This document shows, piece after piece, positions 21,018-29,068 of a stretch of DNA of 32,707 bases. The DNA lies in the NCBI GenBank assembly GCA_017515795.1, contig JAFWEE010000011.1, forward strand, positions 1-32,707, given 5' to 3'. A program made the translations under genes and the position numbers. The stretch is from Bacilli bacterium (GTDB lineage Bacteria; Bacillota_I; Bacilli_A; RF39; UBA660). The notes beneath the pieces are model-generated. The model was not told the DNA's origin, did no database searches, and worked only from the letters and a program-made list of their open reading frames with translations. Position 1 is the stretch's first letter. The number at the start of each line of letters is the position of its first letter.

Positions 21018-21716
21018 TTAACCTCTCATCATTAACTGAATTATAAGTAATATAGTATTATGCATAAAATGAAATTGCATACTTCCAAATAAATTGTCTG
21101 TTTTTAAATAAATATATGCTAGTGCTAAACCAACTGCCATATATGGAATACCCATTAATAGATCATAAAAAGATGCATCAATTGTAATTACATGTAATAA
21201 TCCAAATATAATAGCACTAATTAATACATATGCTATTTTAGTATACTTATCATTTCCTTTTATTACTTTTCTAATACATTTTCTAAATAGTAATTCTTCT
21301 ATAAAAGGAGCATATACAACAGTAGAAAATGTCATATAAATAGGTAATAATTTAATAAGTCTTCTTATTTGATCTTCATTCTCACTCATATCCATATTAG
21401 TTATTTTAGATAATAATACATTTAATATTCCCATAACTAATACTGATATAAGAAATATACCTATATATTTAATAAACCATTTCCCTTTATTAGAAATGAA
21501 TTCTTTAAATTCTTTAATAAGTTCTTTTTTATATATTAAAAACATTATTACAATAAATATTAAATCAGATAATACTAATATTCCATTTAATACAATAGGT
21601 TTTAAATCTTTAATATTAATATTTAATAATCTAAATATATATGAAAAAATCATACTAAATGTAAAATATAATAAAAATGATATAAGTACTAATAATAAAT
21701 CTTTATATTTTTTCAT
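21018..21716 (-). CDS. CPBP-family intramembrane glutamic protease (CAAX protease-like)
   Basis: A 232-residue membrane protein with about seven to eight helices. All three CPBP motifs are present: E140-E141-x3-R145 (FIEELLFRK), FGLLH (H175) and HFMHN (H216 to N220). Family members are intramembrane proteases such as Rce1, MroQ and Abi-type bacteriocin-immunity proteins. It starts a two-gene operon with the metallophosphoesterase-like gene and lies just upstream of the mini-protein operon on the same strand. Proteolysis of small peptides or mini-proteins is therefore a possible job, but there is no direct sign of a substrate. Confidence 0.9.
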   Translation of the reverse strand: MKKYKDLLLVLISFLLYFTFSMIFSYIFRLLNINIKDLKPIVLNGILVLSDLIFIVIMFLIYKKELIKEFKEFISNKGKWFIKYIGIFLISVLVMGILNVLLSKITNMDMSENEDQIRRLIKLLPIYMTFSTVVYAPFIEELLFRKCIRKVIKGNDKYTKIAYVLISAIIFGLLHVITIDASFYDLLMGIPYMAVGLALAYIYLKTDNLFGSMQFHFMHNTILLIIQLMMRG

Positions 21717-21733
21717 ATTCTTACCTCTATATA

Positions 21734-21742
21734 ATTATATCA
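21734..21742 (-). promoter_or_regulatory. Extended -10 promoter of the CPBP gene
   Basis: Minus-strand TGA-TATAAT 17 bases before the start codon; the ribosome site is AGAGGTAAG. Divergent from the rimP-nusA promoter. Confidence 0.6.
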
Positions 21743-21771
21743 TTTTTATTAATATTATTAAACAAAAAGTG

Positions 21772-21800
21772 TTTACATTATATAATATATTTGCTATAAT
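21772..21800 (+). promoter_or_regulatory. Promoter of the rimP-nusA-infB operon
   Basis: TTTACA (21772-21777), 17-base spacer, TATAAT (21795-21800) with TGC before it. The predicted start at about 21807 leaves a leader of ~56 bases. Confidence 0.82.
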
Positions 21801-21817
21801 CTATGTTAACAACGAAG

Positions 21818-21845
21818 AAGAGTGAGGTGATCCTCACTCTTTAAT
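21818..21845 (+). promoter_or_regulatory. Leader hairpin of the nusA operon, probable weak terminator/attenuator
   Basis: Perfect 10-base stem AAGAGTGAGG/CCTCACTCTT with loop TGAT, followed by an interrupted U-rich stretch (TTAATATTTG) before the rimP ribosome site. A strong stem with a poor U-run is what NusA-dependent terminators look like, and in B. subtilis nusA is autoregulated by such attenuation. Confidence 0.65.
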
Positions 21846-21862
21846 ATTTGTATGGAGGAAAT

Positions 21863-22108
21863 ATGCTAGAAAAGGTTAAAGAACTTATTGAAGAACCATT
21901 ATCTAAAGAAAAGATAGACGTAGTATCTGTTTCTTATGAAGATATTGATGGTGCTATGAATTTAGTTATAGTAATTGATACTAAACCATATGTTGATTTA
22001 AATACTTGTGTTAAAGCAACTCATATTATTAATCCAATTCTTGATGAAGCGGATTTAATTAGTGAAAGTTACATACTTAATGTATGTTCGAAGGGAGAAG
22101 ATGAATAA
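21863..22108 (+). CDS. rimP: RimP, N-terminal domain only (truncated ribosome maturation factor)
   Basis: RimP helps 30S subunit assembly and normally has ~150 residues in two domains. This gene gives 81 residues: EKVKELIEEPLSKEKIDVVSVSYEDIDGAMNLVIVID (in parts), DLNTCVKATHIINPILDEADLI and YILNVCSKG, which aligns with the usual YxLEVSSPG end of the N-terminal domain. The C-terminal SH3-like domain is absent. The frame stops cleanly, and the stop overlaps the nusA ATG (TAATG), so this is not a frameshift remnant with leftover sequence. RBS GGAGG before the chosen ATG; the upstream in-frame ATG lacks one. Position before nusA confirms identity. Confidence 0.85.
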   Translation: MLEKVKELIEEPLSKEKIDVVSVSYEDIDGAMNLVIVIDTKPYVDLNTCVKATHIINPILDEADLISESYILNVCSKGEDE

Positions 22109-23217
22109 TGAATGGTAAAGAATTATTAAAGGCATTAGCAGTTCTTTCTGAAGAAAGAGGAATTAGTGAAGATGAATTACTTTCTTATGTAGAAAGTGCT
22201 TTAAATGCTGCTTATAAAAGAGAATATAATGCTACTAATAGTAAAGTAGTAATTGATAAAGATACTGGAGATATAAAAGTATTTGCTTATAAAAAGGTAG
22301 TTGAAGAAATAAATCCAGAAGAAGATGAAGATTCACAAGTATTATTAGAAGAATTAGGAGACAACAAAGAAGGATTAAAACTTGGAGACGAAATAGAAGA
22401 AGAAGTAACTCCTAAAGATTTTGGTAGAGTAGCTGCTGGAGCTGCAAAACAAGTATTAGTTCAAAAAGTAAGAGAAGCTGAAAGAGAAAGCATAATGGAA
22501 GAATTCAAAGATAAAGAAGGAGAACTTTTAGTAGGAACTTTATCTAGAGAAGATGTATCTAATTATTATGTAGATCTTGGTAAAGCACATGGAATACTTC
22601 CTAAGAAAGAAATTATTCCAGGAGAAGAACTTGTTATGGGTTCTCAAGTTAAAGTATATGTAACTAAGATTGAAGAAGGTAATAAGGGAGGCCCTGTTAT
22701 ATTCTTATCTAGAACTCATTATGGTTTTGTAAAGAGATTATTAGAAATAGAAATACCAGAATTATCAGATGGTATAGTTATGCTTTATTCTATAGCTAGA
22801 GATCCAGGATCAAGAAGTAAGATAGCTGTTTATTCAGAAAATGAAAAAGTAGATGCTATTGGAGCTTGCATTGGTGAAAAAGGTATTAGAATTAATAATA
22901 TTTCTAAAGAATTAAATGGTGAAAAAATAGACGTTGTTAAATATGATACAGATCTTGTTCAATTTATAAAGAATGCATTAAGTCCTGCAAAAGAAGTTGA
23001 AGTATATATAGTAGATAAAAAAGAAAAGAGAGCTATTGCTGTAGCTGAAGGAGATAATTTATCTTTAGCTATTGGTAAAAAAGGACAAAATGTTAAATTA
23101 GCAGCAAGACTTACTAAATGTAAGATTGATGTTATGACTAAAGAACAAGTAGAAGAAGAAGGAATTAACCTTTATAAATACTACGAAGTAGAGGAAGAAG
23201 AAACTACTGAAGAATAA
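22108..23217 (+). CDS. nusA: Transcription termination/antitermination factor NusA
   Basis: A 369-residue RNA polymerase-binding factor. The N-terminal domain (ELLKALAVLSEERGISEDELLSYVESAL in parts) is followed by S1 (GELLVGTLSREDVSNYYVDLGKAHGILPKKE in parts, ~130-200) and two KH domains (HYGFVKRLLEIEIPEL, IGACIGEKGIRINNI and LAIGKKGQNVKLAARL). It ends in a short acidic tail, with no extra C-terminal repeats, as usual in Bacillota. Coupled to rimP by TAATG overlap. Confidence 0.97.
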   Translation: MNGKELLKALAVLSEERGISEDELLSYVESALNAAYKREYNATNSKVVIDKDTGDIKVFAYKKVVEEINPEEDEDSQVLLEELGDNKEGLKLGDEIEEEVTPKDFGRVAAGAAKQVLVQKVREAERESIMEEFKDKEGELLVGTLSREDVSNYYVDLGKAHGILPKKEIIPGEELVMGSQVKVYVTKIEEGNKGGPVIFLSRTHYGFVKRLLEIEIPELSDGIVMLYSIARDPGSRSKIAVYSENEKVDAIGACIGEKGIRINNISKELNGEKIDVVKYDTDLVQFIKNALSPAKEVEVYIVDKKEKRAIAVAEGDNLSLAIGKKGQNVKLAARLTKCKIDVMTKEQVEEEGINLYKYYEVEEEETTEE

Positions 23218-23227
23218 GGAGGTAATT

Positions 23228-23485
23228 ATGAAGAAAGTACCACTTAGAACATGTGTAATAACTAGAGAAAAATTAGAAAAGAAAGATCTAGTTAGAGTTG
23301 TTAGAAATAATGAAGGGGAAGTTTTCGTTGATGAGACTGGAAGAGCAAATGGTAGAGGAGCCTACATTAAAAAAGATTTAGAGGTTCTTGATAAAGCAAT
23401 TAAAACTAATGCTCTTGAAAGACATTTAGAATGCAAAATACCTAACGAGATATATGAACAAATAAAAAATATAATAGAAGGGTAG
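23228..23485 (+). CDS. rnpM: YlxR/RnpM, RNase P modulator family
   Basis: An 85-residue basic protein of the YlxR (DUF448) family. PLRTCVITREKLEKKDLVRVVRN is the family start and GRANGRGAYI the conserved core loop. YlxR binds RNA and has been described as RnpM, a modulator of RNase P, in B. subtilis. The gene sits in its usual place after nusA with RBS AAGGAGG. The next gene of the standard order, ylxQ, is missing. Confidence 0.93.
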   Translation: MKKVPLRTCVITREKLEKKDLVRVVRNNEGEVFVDETGRANGRGAYIKKDLEVLDKAIKTNALERHLECKIPNEIYEQIKNIIEG

Positions 23486-23493
23486 TGATAATT

Positions 23494-25641
23494 ATGATGA
23501 GCGTAAAAGAATATGCTTTAGATATTAATAGATCTGTTGAAGAAATTATAAAGAAAGCTAATGAACTTGGTTATGAAGTTAATAATGAAGATGATATCTT
23601 AAGTGAAGACGCTGTTATTGACCTAGATACTGTTTTAACTATGAATAATTCTGAAGAATCAGAAGAAGAAACAGTATATATGGAAGAAAATAATGAAGAA
23701 AAAGACTACGAATTAGAAGATGAATTAGATGATAAAGCAGAAGTACTTGCTTCAGCTTCTAATCTTAAATTCAAAGATGAAGGAAAAGTTCAAAAAGTTA
23801 AAAAGAAAGCAGTAGAAGGGGAAGATATTAGTGCTAAGAAAAAGGAAATGTATAAGAATAAAACTAAACTTCAAGAAAATACTGCTACTAAAGATGATAA
23901 TGTAATAGTATATGAAGAAGGAATGACTGTTAATAAATTAGCAGAAAAATTAAATGTTCCTGCTGTTGAAATTATTAAAAAGTTAATGAGTCTTGGAGTA
24001 ATGGCTAGTTTAAATAATACTGTTTCATTTGATGATGCAGAACTTGTATGTATTGATTATGATAAAACATTAAAGAGTTTTGAATCTCAAGATATAACTA
24101 ACTTTGAAAAACTAGAAATAACTGATGATGAAAAAGATCTAGAACTTAGAGCACCAGTTATTACTATTATGGGTCACGTTGACCATGGTAAAACTTCATT
24201 ATTAGACTATATTAGAAATAGTTCTATTATTGAAGGAGAATTTGGTGGAATTACTCAACATATTGGTGCATATCAAATAGATCATAATGGTAAAAAATTA
24301 ACATTTATAGATACTCCTGGACATGCTGCATTTACTGAAATGAGAGCAAGAGGAGCTTCTATTACAGATATAGTAATTATTATTGTAGCTGCTGATGATG
24401 GTGTAATGCCTCAAACAATTGAAGCTATTGACCATGCTAAAGCTGCTAATGTTCCAATAGTAGTAGCTGTTAATAAAATTGATAAACCTGATGCTAATCC
24501 AGATAGAGTAATTGAAGAAGTTTCTAAACAAGGATTAATTCCAGAAGCTTGGGGCGGAGATACAGTTTATGTTCCTATTTCTGCTAAGACTGGTGAAGGT
24601 GTTGATAAATTACTTGAAAATATTGAACTAATTGCAGAAGTAAGAGAATTAAAAGCTAATCCAAATAGATATGCTTTAGGTACTGTACTTGAATCAAGAC
24701 TTGATAAGAACTATGGACCTACTGCAACTCTATTAGTTCAAAATGGAACACTTAGAATAGGAGACCCAGTAGTAGTTGGTACTTCATTTGGTAGAGTTAG
24801 AACTCTTAAAAATGATTTAGGTAATGAAATAGTTGAAGCACTTCCATCAACTCCAGTAGAAGTAACAGGATTATCTGATGTTCCTACAGCAGGTGATAGA
24901 TTCATGGCTTATTCAAATGAAAAAGAAGCTAAAGCTATAGCTGAAAATAGAAAAGAAAAAGAAAAACTTAAGAAAGATAAAGCAGGTTCTGCAGTATCTT
25001 TAGATGATATCTTTAATAGAATTAAAGAAGGTGCTAAAGAAATTAATGTAGTACTTAAGACTGATGTTAATGGTACTGAAGAAGCTGTTAAGAATGCTTT
25101 AACTAAAGTTAAAGTTGAAGATGTTTCTGTTAATGTAATTAGAAGTGGTGTAGGAGCTATTACTGAATCTGATATAGTTTTAGCTAGTGCATCTGATGCT
25201 ATAGTAATTGGTTTCAATGTTAGACCTGATGCTAAAGTTACTGAAATAGCTAAATCATATGGTGTTGATATAAGATTATATAACGTAATTTATAAACTAG
25301 TAGAAGAATTAGAAGACGCTATGAAAGGTATGCTTGATCCTGAATACGAAGAAGTAGTAATTGGATCTGCTAAAGTACTTCAATTATTTAAGTTCTCTAA
25401 AGTTGGAACTATTGCAGGTTCTAAGGTAGATACAGGAGTTATTAAGTCTAATGCAAAAGCAAGACTTATAAGAGACGGCGTAGTTATCTATGACGGAGAA
25501 ATAAATAGTTTACAAAGAGAAAAAGATAATGTTAAAGAAGTTAAAAAAGGTTTTGAATGTGGTATTACACTTGAAAACTATTCTGATATTAAAGTTAACG
25601 ATATAATTGAAGCATATGAAATGCAAGAGGTAAAAAGATAA
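23494..25641 (+). CDS. infB: Translation initiation factor IF-2
   Basis: A GTPase that brings fMet-tRNA to the 30S subunit. About 715 residues: a short N-domain ([26 protein letters not shown] in parts), an acidic and lysine-rich linker, then the IF2-N repeat ([32 protein letters not shown] in parts). The G domain has [12 protein letters not shown] (~226), [12 protein letters not shown] and SAKTGEG, followed by domains II-IV. ATG 23494 is taken rather than the GTG nine bases upstream; ATG 23497 is equally possible. The ribosome site is weak (GAAGGG), so coupling to ylxR translation is likely. Its stop overlaps rbfA (TAATG). Confidence 0.97.
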   Translation: MMSVKEYALDINRSVEEIIKKANELGYEVNNEDDILSEDAVIDLDTVLTMNNSEESEEETVYMEENNEEKDYELEDELDDKAEVLASASNLKFKDEGKVQKVKKKAVEGEDISAKKKEMYKNKTKLQENTATKDDNVIVYEEGMTVNKLAEKLNVPAVEIIKKLMSLGVMASLNNTVSFDDAELVCIDYDKTLKSFESQDITNFEKLEITDDEKDLELRAPVITIMGHVDHGKTSLLDYIRNSSIIEGEFGGITQHIGAYQIDHNGKKLTFIDTPGHAAFTEMRARGASITDIVIIIVAADDGVMPQTIEAIDHAKAANVPIVVAVNKIDKPDANPDRVIEEVSKQGLIPEAWGGDTVYVPISAKTGEGVDKLLENIELIAEVRELKANPNRYALGTVLESRLDKNYGPTATLLVQNGTLRIGDPVVVGTSFGRVRTLKNDLGNEIVEALPSTPVEVTGLSDVPTAGDRFMAYSNEKEAKAIAENRKEKEKLKKDKAGSAVSLDDIFNRIKEGAKEINVVLKTDVNGTEEAVKNALTKVKVEDVSVNVIRSGVGAITESDIVLASASDAIVIGFNVRPDAKVTEIAKSYGVDIRLYNVIYKLVEELEDAMKGMLDPEYEEVVIGSAKVLQLFKFSKVGTIAGSKVDTGVIKSNAKARLIRDGVVIYDGEINSLQREKDNVKEVKKGFECGITLENYSDIKVNDIIEAYEMQEVKR

Positions 25642-25982
25642 TGAGTATACACACTAAAAGACTTGAAAGTATGCTTATTAGTGAAATTAGTAATATACTT
25701 ATGACTGAAGCTAAAGATGAAGATCTTAAGTTTGTCACTATTACTTCTATGAACTTAGCTAATGATTTATCATTTGCTAAAGTATACTTTACAACTTTAA
25801 ATGAAGATAAAGAAAAGATTACTAAAGAATTAAATGATGCCTCTGGTTTTATAAGAGCAATTCTTAAAAAAAGAAAATTAGATATTAGAATCATGCCTGA
25901 ATTAAAATTTGTATATGATGATTCAATGGAATATGGTAATAATATTGATAGTTTAATTGATAAAATAAAAAAAGAAGATTAA
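25641..25982 (+). CDS. rbfA: Ribosome-binding factor A
   Basis: A 113-residue KH-like protein for late 30S maturation. The family features RLESMLISEISNILM, FVTITSMNLANDLSFAKVYFT and the C-terminal LDIRIMPELKFVYDDSMEYG are present. Normal length. The ATG overlaps the infB stop. Last gene of the operon, followed by a bidirectional terminator. Confidence 0.96.
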   Translation: MSIHTKRLESMLISEISNILMTEAKDEDLKFVTITSMNLANDLSFAKVYFTTLNEDKEKITKELNDASGFIRAILKKRKLDIRIMPELKFVYDDSMEYGNNIDSLIDKIKKED

Positions 25983-25996
25983 ATCTTCTTTTTTTT
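25967..25996. terminator. Bidirectional terminator between rbfA and the DUF308 gene
   Basis: Stem AAAAAAAGAAGAT/ATCTTCTTTTTTTT with loop TAA, which is the rbfA stop codon. Confidence 0.92.
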
Positions 25997-26552
25997 ATTC
26001 AAATACTCTAACAATAGCTTTTATATTTTTCTTAAATATATAGACTTCTATAATATCTACTATTGAGAATAATATAAATGCAGATCCAAGTATAACTTTA
26101 ATAGATAATGATCCAATAGATGGATTAATTATTAATAATAATCCAATAACTATTGTAACTAATGATAATAAATATGTTGGAATCCATGCTTTATTATTAG
26201 TATCCTTTAATGCTAAACTCATTCTAAGTTTAAATGTAGAACTAATAATAAACCAAAGTCCTATTACCATTGGTAAGAATAGTGGAACTGAATCTCTATT
26301 CATTGTAATTATAACTCCAAGCATTATAGATAATAAACCAGATGTAAAACCGTCAAAGAAATAGAATGGTTTAAATATTCTATAATCATCAATCATATTA
26401 GCAAATCCATTTACTATAAATATACCTGCTATTACTAATGCTAGTGTTTCTAATTTAACATTTGTAAATATAAACATAGCAACCCCTAATATAATAAATA
26501 AGATTGAAGTTATAAATGAAATGTTCATCATTTTAGTAAATTTACTTTTCAT
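25995..26552 (-). CDS. HdeD/DUF308-like membrane protein
   Basis: A 185-residue protein with six helices arranged as three similar hairpins. Short polar turns each carry a similar phrase: ILGVAMFIF then ALVIAGIFIVNGF, MLGVIITM then GLWFIISSTFKL, and VIGLLLIINP then ILGSAFILFSIVDII. This is the DUF308/HdeD pattern. The E. coli member is linked to acid resistance; here the function is unknown. RBS AGGAGG, single-gene unit. Confidence 0.85.
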   Translation of the reverse strand: MKSKFTKMMNISFITSILFIILGVAMFIFTNVKLETLALVIAGIFIVNGFANMIDDYRIFKPFYFFDGFTSGLLSIMLGVIITMNRDSVPLFLPMVIGLWFIISSTFKLRMSLALKDTNNKAWIPTYLLSLVTIVIGLLLIINPSIGSLSIKVILGSAFILFSIVDIIEVYIFKKNIKAIVRVFE

Positions 26553-26632
26553 ACATACCTCCTATTATATTTTAATTATATTAAAAAAAATAATAAAAGT
26601 CAAAGGTACTAAAGCCCAAAAGAGTTAATAAA

Positions 26633-28093
26633 ATGTATATGAGAAATATATATTTAGACCATGATTATTATTTAAATAATAAGAGTAAATTTAATATTAT
26701 TTATAATGTTTTTTTAAAGTATAAAATCTATAAGAACAATAAACTTTTTATAGAGAATAATATTAATAAATTACCACTAGATTATTATCAGAATAAAGCT
26801 ATTCTCCTAGATGATAATGTACTTTTAATAGCAGGAGCAGGTTCAGGTAAAACAACTACTATTATTAATAAGATTAATTATTTAATAGAGAGTAAATGTA
26901 TTAATCCTGAAGATATATTATGTATATCATTTACTAATAATACAGTGGATGATTTAAAAGAAAGAATAAAGTATCCTGTGGATATTTATACCTTTCATAA
27001 ATTAGCTTTAGAAATATTAGATGATAATAATATATATTATGGAATATCAGGAGACCTATTAGAGTACATAATAGATGAGGTATTTTATAACTATGAATTA
27101 GATTATTATAAGAAAGTAATTAATTTGTTTATTAATTTATATAAACAAAAAAATATTAATAATCTATCAAAGATATCTAATAAGAATATTTTGTTAAAAG
27201 TAATAAATGCAATATATATTCGTTATCAAAATGAATTATATTCTCAAGGTTTATTAGATTTCAATGATATGATTAATAAATGCATAGAAGTACTTAAAGT
27301 AAATGGTTTAAAAAGATATTATAAGTATATTATTATTGATGAATATCAAGATATTTCTTTTGAGAGATATTTATTAATAAAAACAATAAAAGATATTTGT
27401 AATAGTAAGATATTTGCTGTAGGAGATGATTTTCAATCTATATATGCTTTCTCTGGATCTGATATAAAAATGTTTTTAAGATTCAAAAAATACTTTGGAT
27501 ACTCAAAAATAGTTAAATTAAATCATACTTATAGGAACTCTCTTGAATTAACTAAAGTATCTACTAGATTTATTCTTAAAAATATATTTCAAATAAGAAA
27601 GAAGATTAATTCAAATAAGCATTTAAATAAACCTATAAAGATTATTTATTATAACAATAATGAGTTAATAGTTTTAAAAAGATTTCTAGATACGGTAACA
27701 AGTGATATAACAATACTTATGCGTAATAAAAAAGATATATATAAATATAATGATGAAGAGATAAAGATTAAAAGTAGTGAAATTGTATATAATAAAAATC
27801 ATATAAAACATATGACAGTACATAAGTCTAAAGGATTAGAATTCAATAATGTATTAATAATAAATTTAGAAGACTCATATTTAGGATTTCCTAATAAAAT
27901 GAAAAATAATAAAGTGTTTAAATATATAAAAGCTAAGGATAATTCTATATTTGAAGAAAGAAGATTATTTTATGTAGCGTTAACTAGATCAAAGAATTAT
28001 GTATACTTGTTTGTTAATAAAGAGAAACCATCTATATTTGTTAAAGAACTCCTAATAGACAGCAAAAAACATATTGAAGTTGTTTCTCTTTAA
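26633..28093 (+). CDS. Compact UvrD/HelIV-like SF1 DNA helicase
   Basis: A 486-residue ATPase with every SF1A motif: Q-motif region (LDYYQNKAIL), Walker A IAGAGSGKTTT (~67-77), Ia SFTNNTVDDLKERI, II IIIDEYQDIS, III AVGDDFQSIYAFSG, IV NHTYRNS, V MTVHKSKGLEFNNV and VI RRLFYVALTRSK. The N-terminal ~50 residues are basic and aromatic and may bind DNA. It is much shorter than UvrD or PcrA (~720), with small 1B and 2B insertions, closer to helicase IV cores. The start is uncertain: neither ATG (26633 or 26639) has a clear ribosome site, so expression may be low. Confidence 0.85.
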   Translation: MYMRNIYLDHDYYLNNKSKFNIIYNVFLKYKIYKNNKLFIENNINKLPLDYYQNKAILLDDNVLLIAGAGSGKTTTIINKINYLIESKCINPEDILCISFTNNTVDDLKERIKYPVDIYTFHKLALEILDDNNIYYGISGDLLEYIIDEVFYNYELDYYKKVINLFINLYKQKNINNLSKISNKNILLKVINAIYIRYQNELYSQGLLDFNDMINKCIEVLKVNGLKRYYKYIIIDEYQDISFERYLLIKTIKDICNSKIFAVGDDFQSIYAFSGSDIKMFLRFKKYFGYSKIVKLNHTYRNSLELTKVSTRFILKNIFQIRKKINSNKHLNKPIKIIYYNNNELIVLKRFLDTVTSDITILMRNKKDIYKYNDEEIKIKSSEIVYNKNHIKHMTVHKSKGLEFNNVLIINLEDSYLGFPNKMKNNKVFKYIKAKDNSIFEERRLFYVALTRSKNYVYLFVNKEKPSIFVKELLIDSKKHIEVVSL

Positions 28094-28094
28094 G

Positions 28095-28103
28095 TGATAT
28101 AAT
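28095..28103 (+). promoter_or_regulatory. Extended -10 promoter of the lipid kinase gene
   Basis: TGA-TATAAT between the helicase stop and the lipid kinase start; no good -35. Confidence 0.5.
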
Positions 28104-28118
28104 TGTATTGGTGATTAC

Positions 28119-29057
28119 ATGAAAAAATGTGTATTAATCTATAATAGTAAAAGTGGTAGAGGAGTTAATAAAATTCCTTTTGAAAGAGTTATAGATATAG
28201 TAAATTCTTATGGATATACACTATCAATAGAGAAAACTAGAAAAAAAGGACATGCTACCAATATTATTAAAGAATTAGATGATGATGTAGATTTAGTAAT
28301 AGCTGCTGGTGGAGATGGAACATTTAATGAGGTAGTAACAGGTAATTTAATGAGAAAAAAGAAATTATTACTTGCTCATTTACCAATAGGAACTACTAAT
28401 GATGTAGGAACTATGTATGGTTTTTCTAAGAATATAGAAGTAGATTTAGAATGGATCTTTACAGGAGTTAAAAAGAATATAGATGTAATAATGATAAATA
28501 ATACTCCATTTATATATAGTGCTGCTTTTGGTAATTTTGTAAATATTACATATGAAACTCCAAGAAAATTAAAAGAAATATTTGGAAGAATTGGTTATTT
28601 CTTATTTGCTACTAAAACTATAAATGAAAAAATAAGAAAATATAGATTAAGAATAACTCAAAATGGTAAAATAAATGAAGGAGAATATTCTTTCATGTTT
28701 ATAACAAATTCAACAAGAGTAGGTGGAGTAAATAATATATATCCAGATGTAAAATTAGATGATGGTAAATTTGAAGTATTATTATGTAAATTAACTTCTA
28801 AACCAGCATTAATAAAATCATTGTTCTTTTTAATAAATAATAACAATATGGATAATATTCCTGGATGTGAATATTATAAGTTATCTGATTTAACAATTGA
28901 ATTTTTAGATGAACCAAAATACTCTTGGTGTATAGATGGTGAAGAATTAAAGTCTAAAAGTAATAAATTTAAATTTACTATTAATAAAGATTTATATGCT
29001 GTTCTTCCAGAACATAATGTAAAAAAATTGTTTATAGAAACTAAAGATAATGAATAG
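28119..29057 (+). CDS. Diacylglycerol/lipid kinase (DagK/YegS family)
   Basis: A 312-residue soluble kinase that phosphorylates a lipid such as diacylglycerol, recycling it to phosphatidate. YNSKSGRG at the N-terminus, the nucleotide motif AAGGDGTFNEVV (~80-91), LPIGTTNDVG, and the C-terminal domain with YPDVKLDDGKFEVLLC and CIDGEE are typical. DAG is released when glycerophosphate is moved from phosphatidylglycerol to LTA-like polymers, so it could link to the envelope operon at 2.9-6.8 kb, but the genes are not adjacent. RBS GGTGATT. Followed 11 bases later by addB. Confidence 0.9.
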   Translation: MKKCVLIYNSKSGRGVNKIPFERVIDIVNSYGYTLSIEKTRKKGHATNIIKELDDDVDLVIAAGGDGTFNEVVTGNLMRKKKLLLAHLPIGTTNDVGTMYGFSKNIEVDLEWIFTGVKKNIDVIMINNTPFIYSAAFGNFVNITYETPRKLKEIFGRIGYFLFATKTINEKIRKYRLRITQNGKINEGEYSFMFITNSTRVGGVNNIYPDVKLDDGKFEVLLCKLTSKPALIKSLFFLINNNNMDNIPGCEYYKLSDLTIEFLDEPKYSWCIDGEELKSKSNKFKFTINKDLYAVLPEHNVKKLFIETKDNE

Positions 29058-29068
29058 AAGGTGATGAT

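Noticed and set aside
21496-21825. 109-codon plus-strand frame at the start of the CPBP gene and the rimP leader
   Set aside because: It lies opposite the conserved CPBP gene and runs through the rimP promoter; Asn/Ile-rich shadow frame with no start signal.
24298-25894. Antisense frames inside infB and rbfA (24298-24531, 24909-25217, 25595-25894, minus strand)
   Set aside because: They mirror strongly conserved coding sequence in the opposite frame and are Ser/Ile/Leu-rich shadow translations without start signals.
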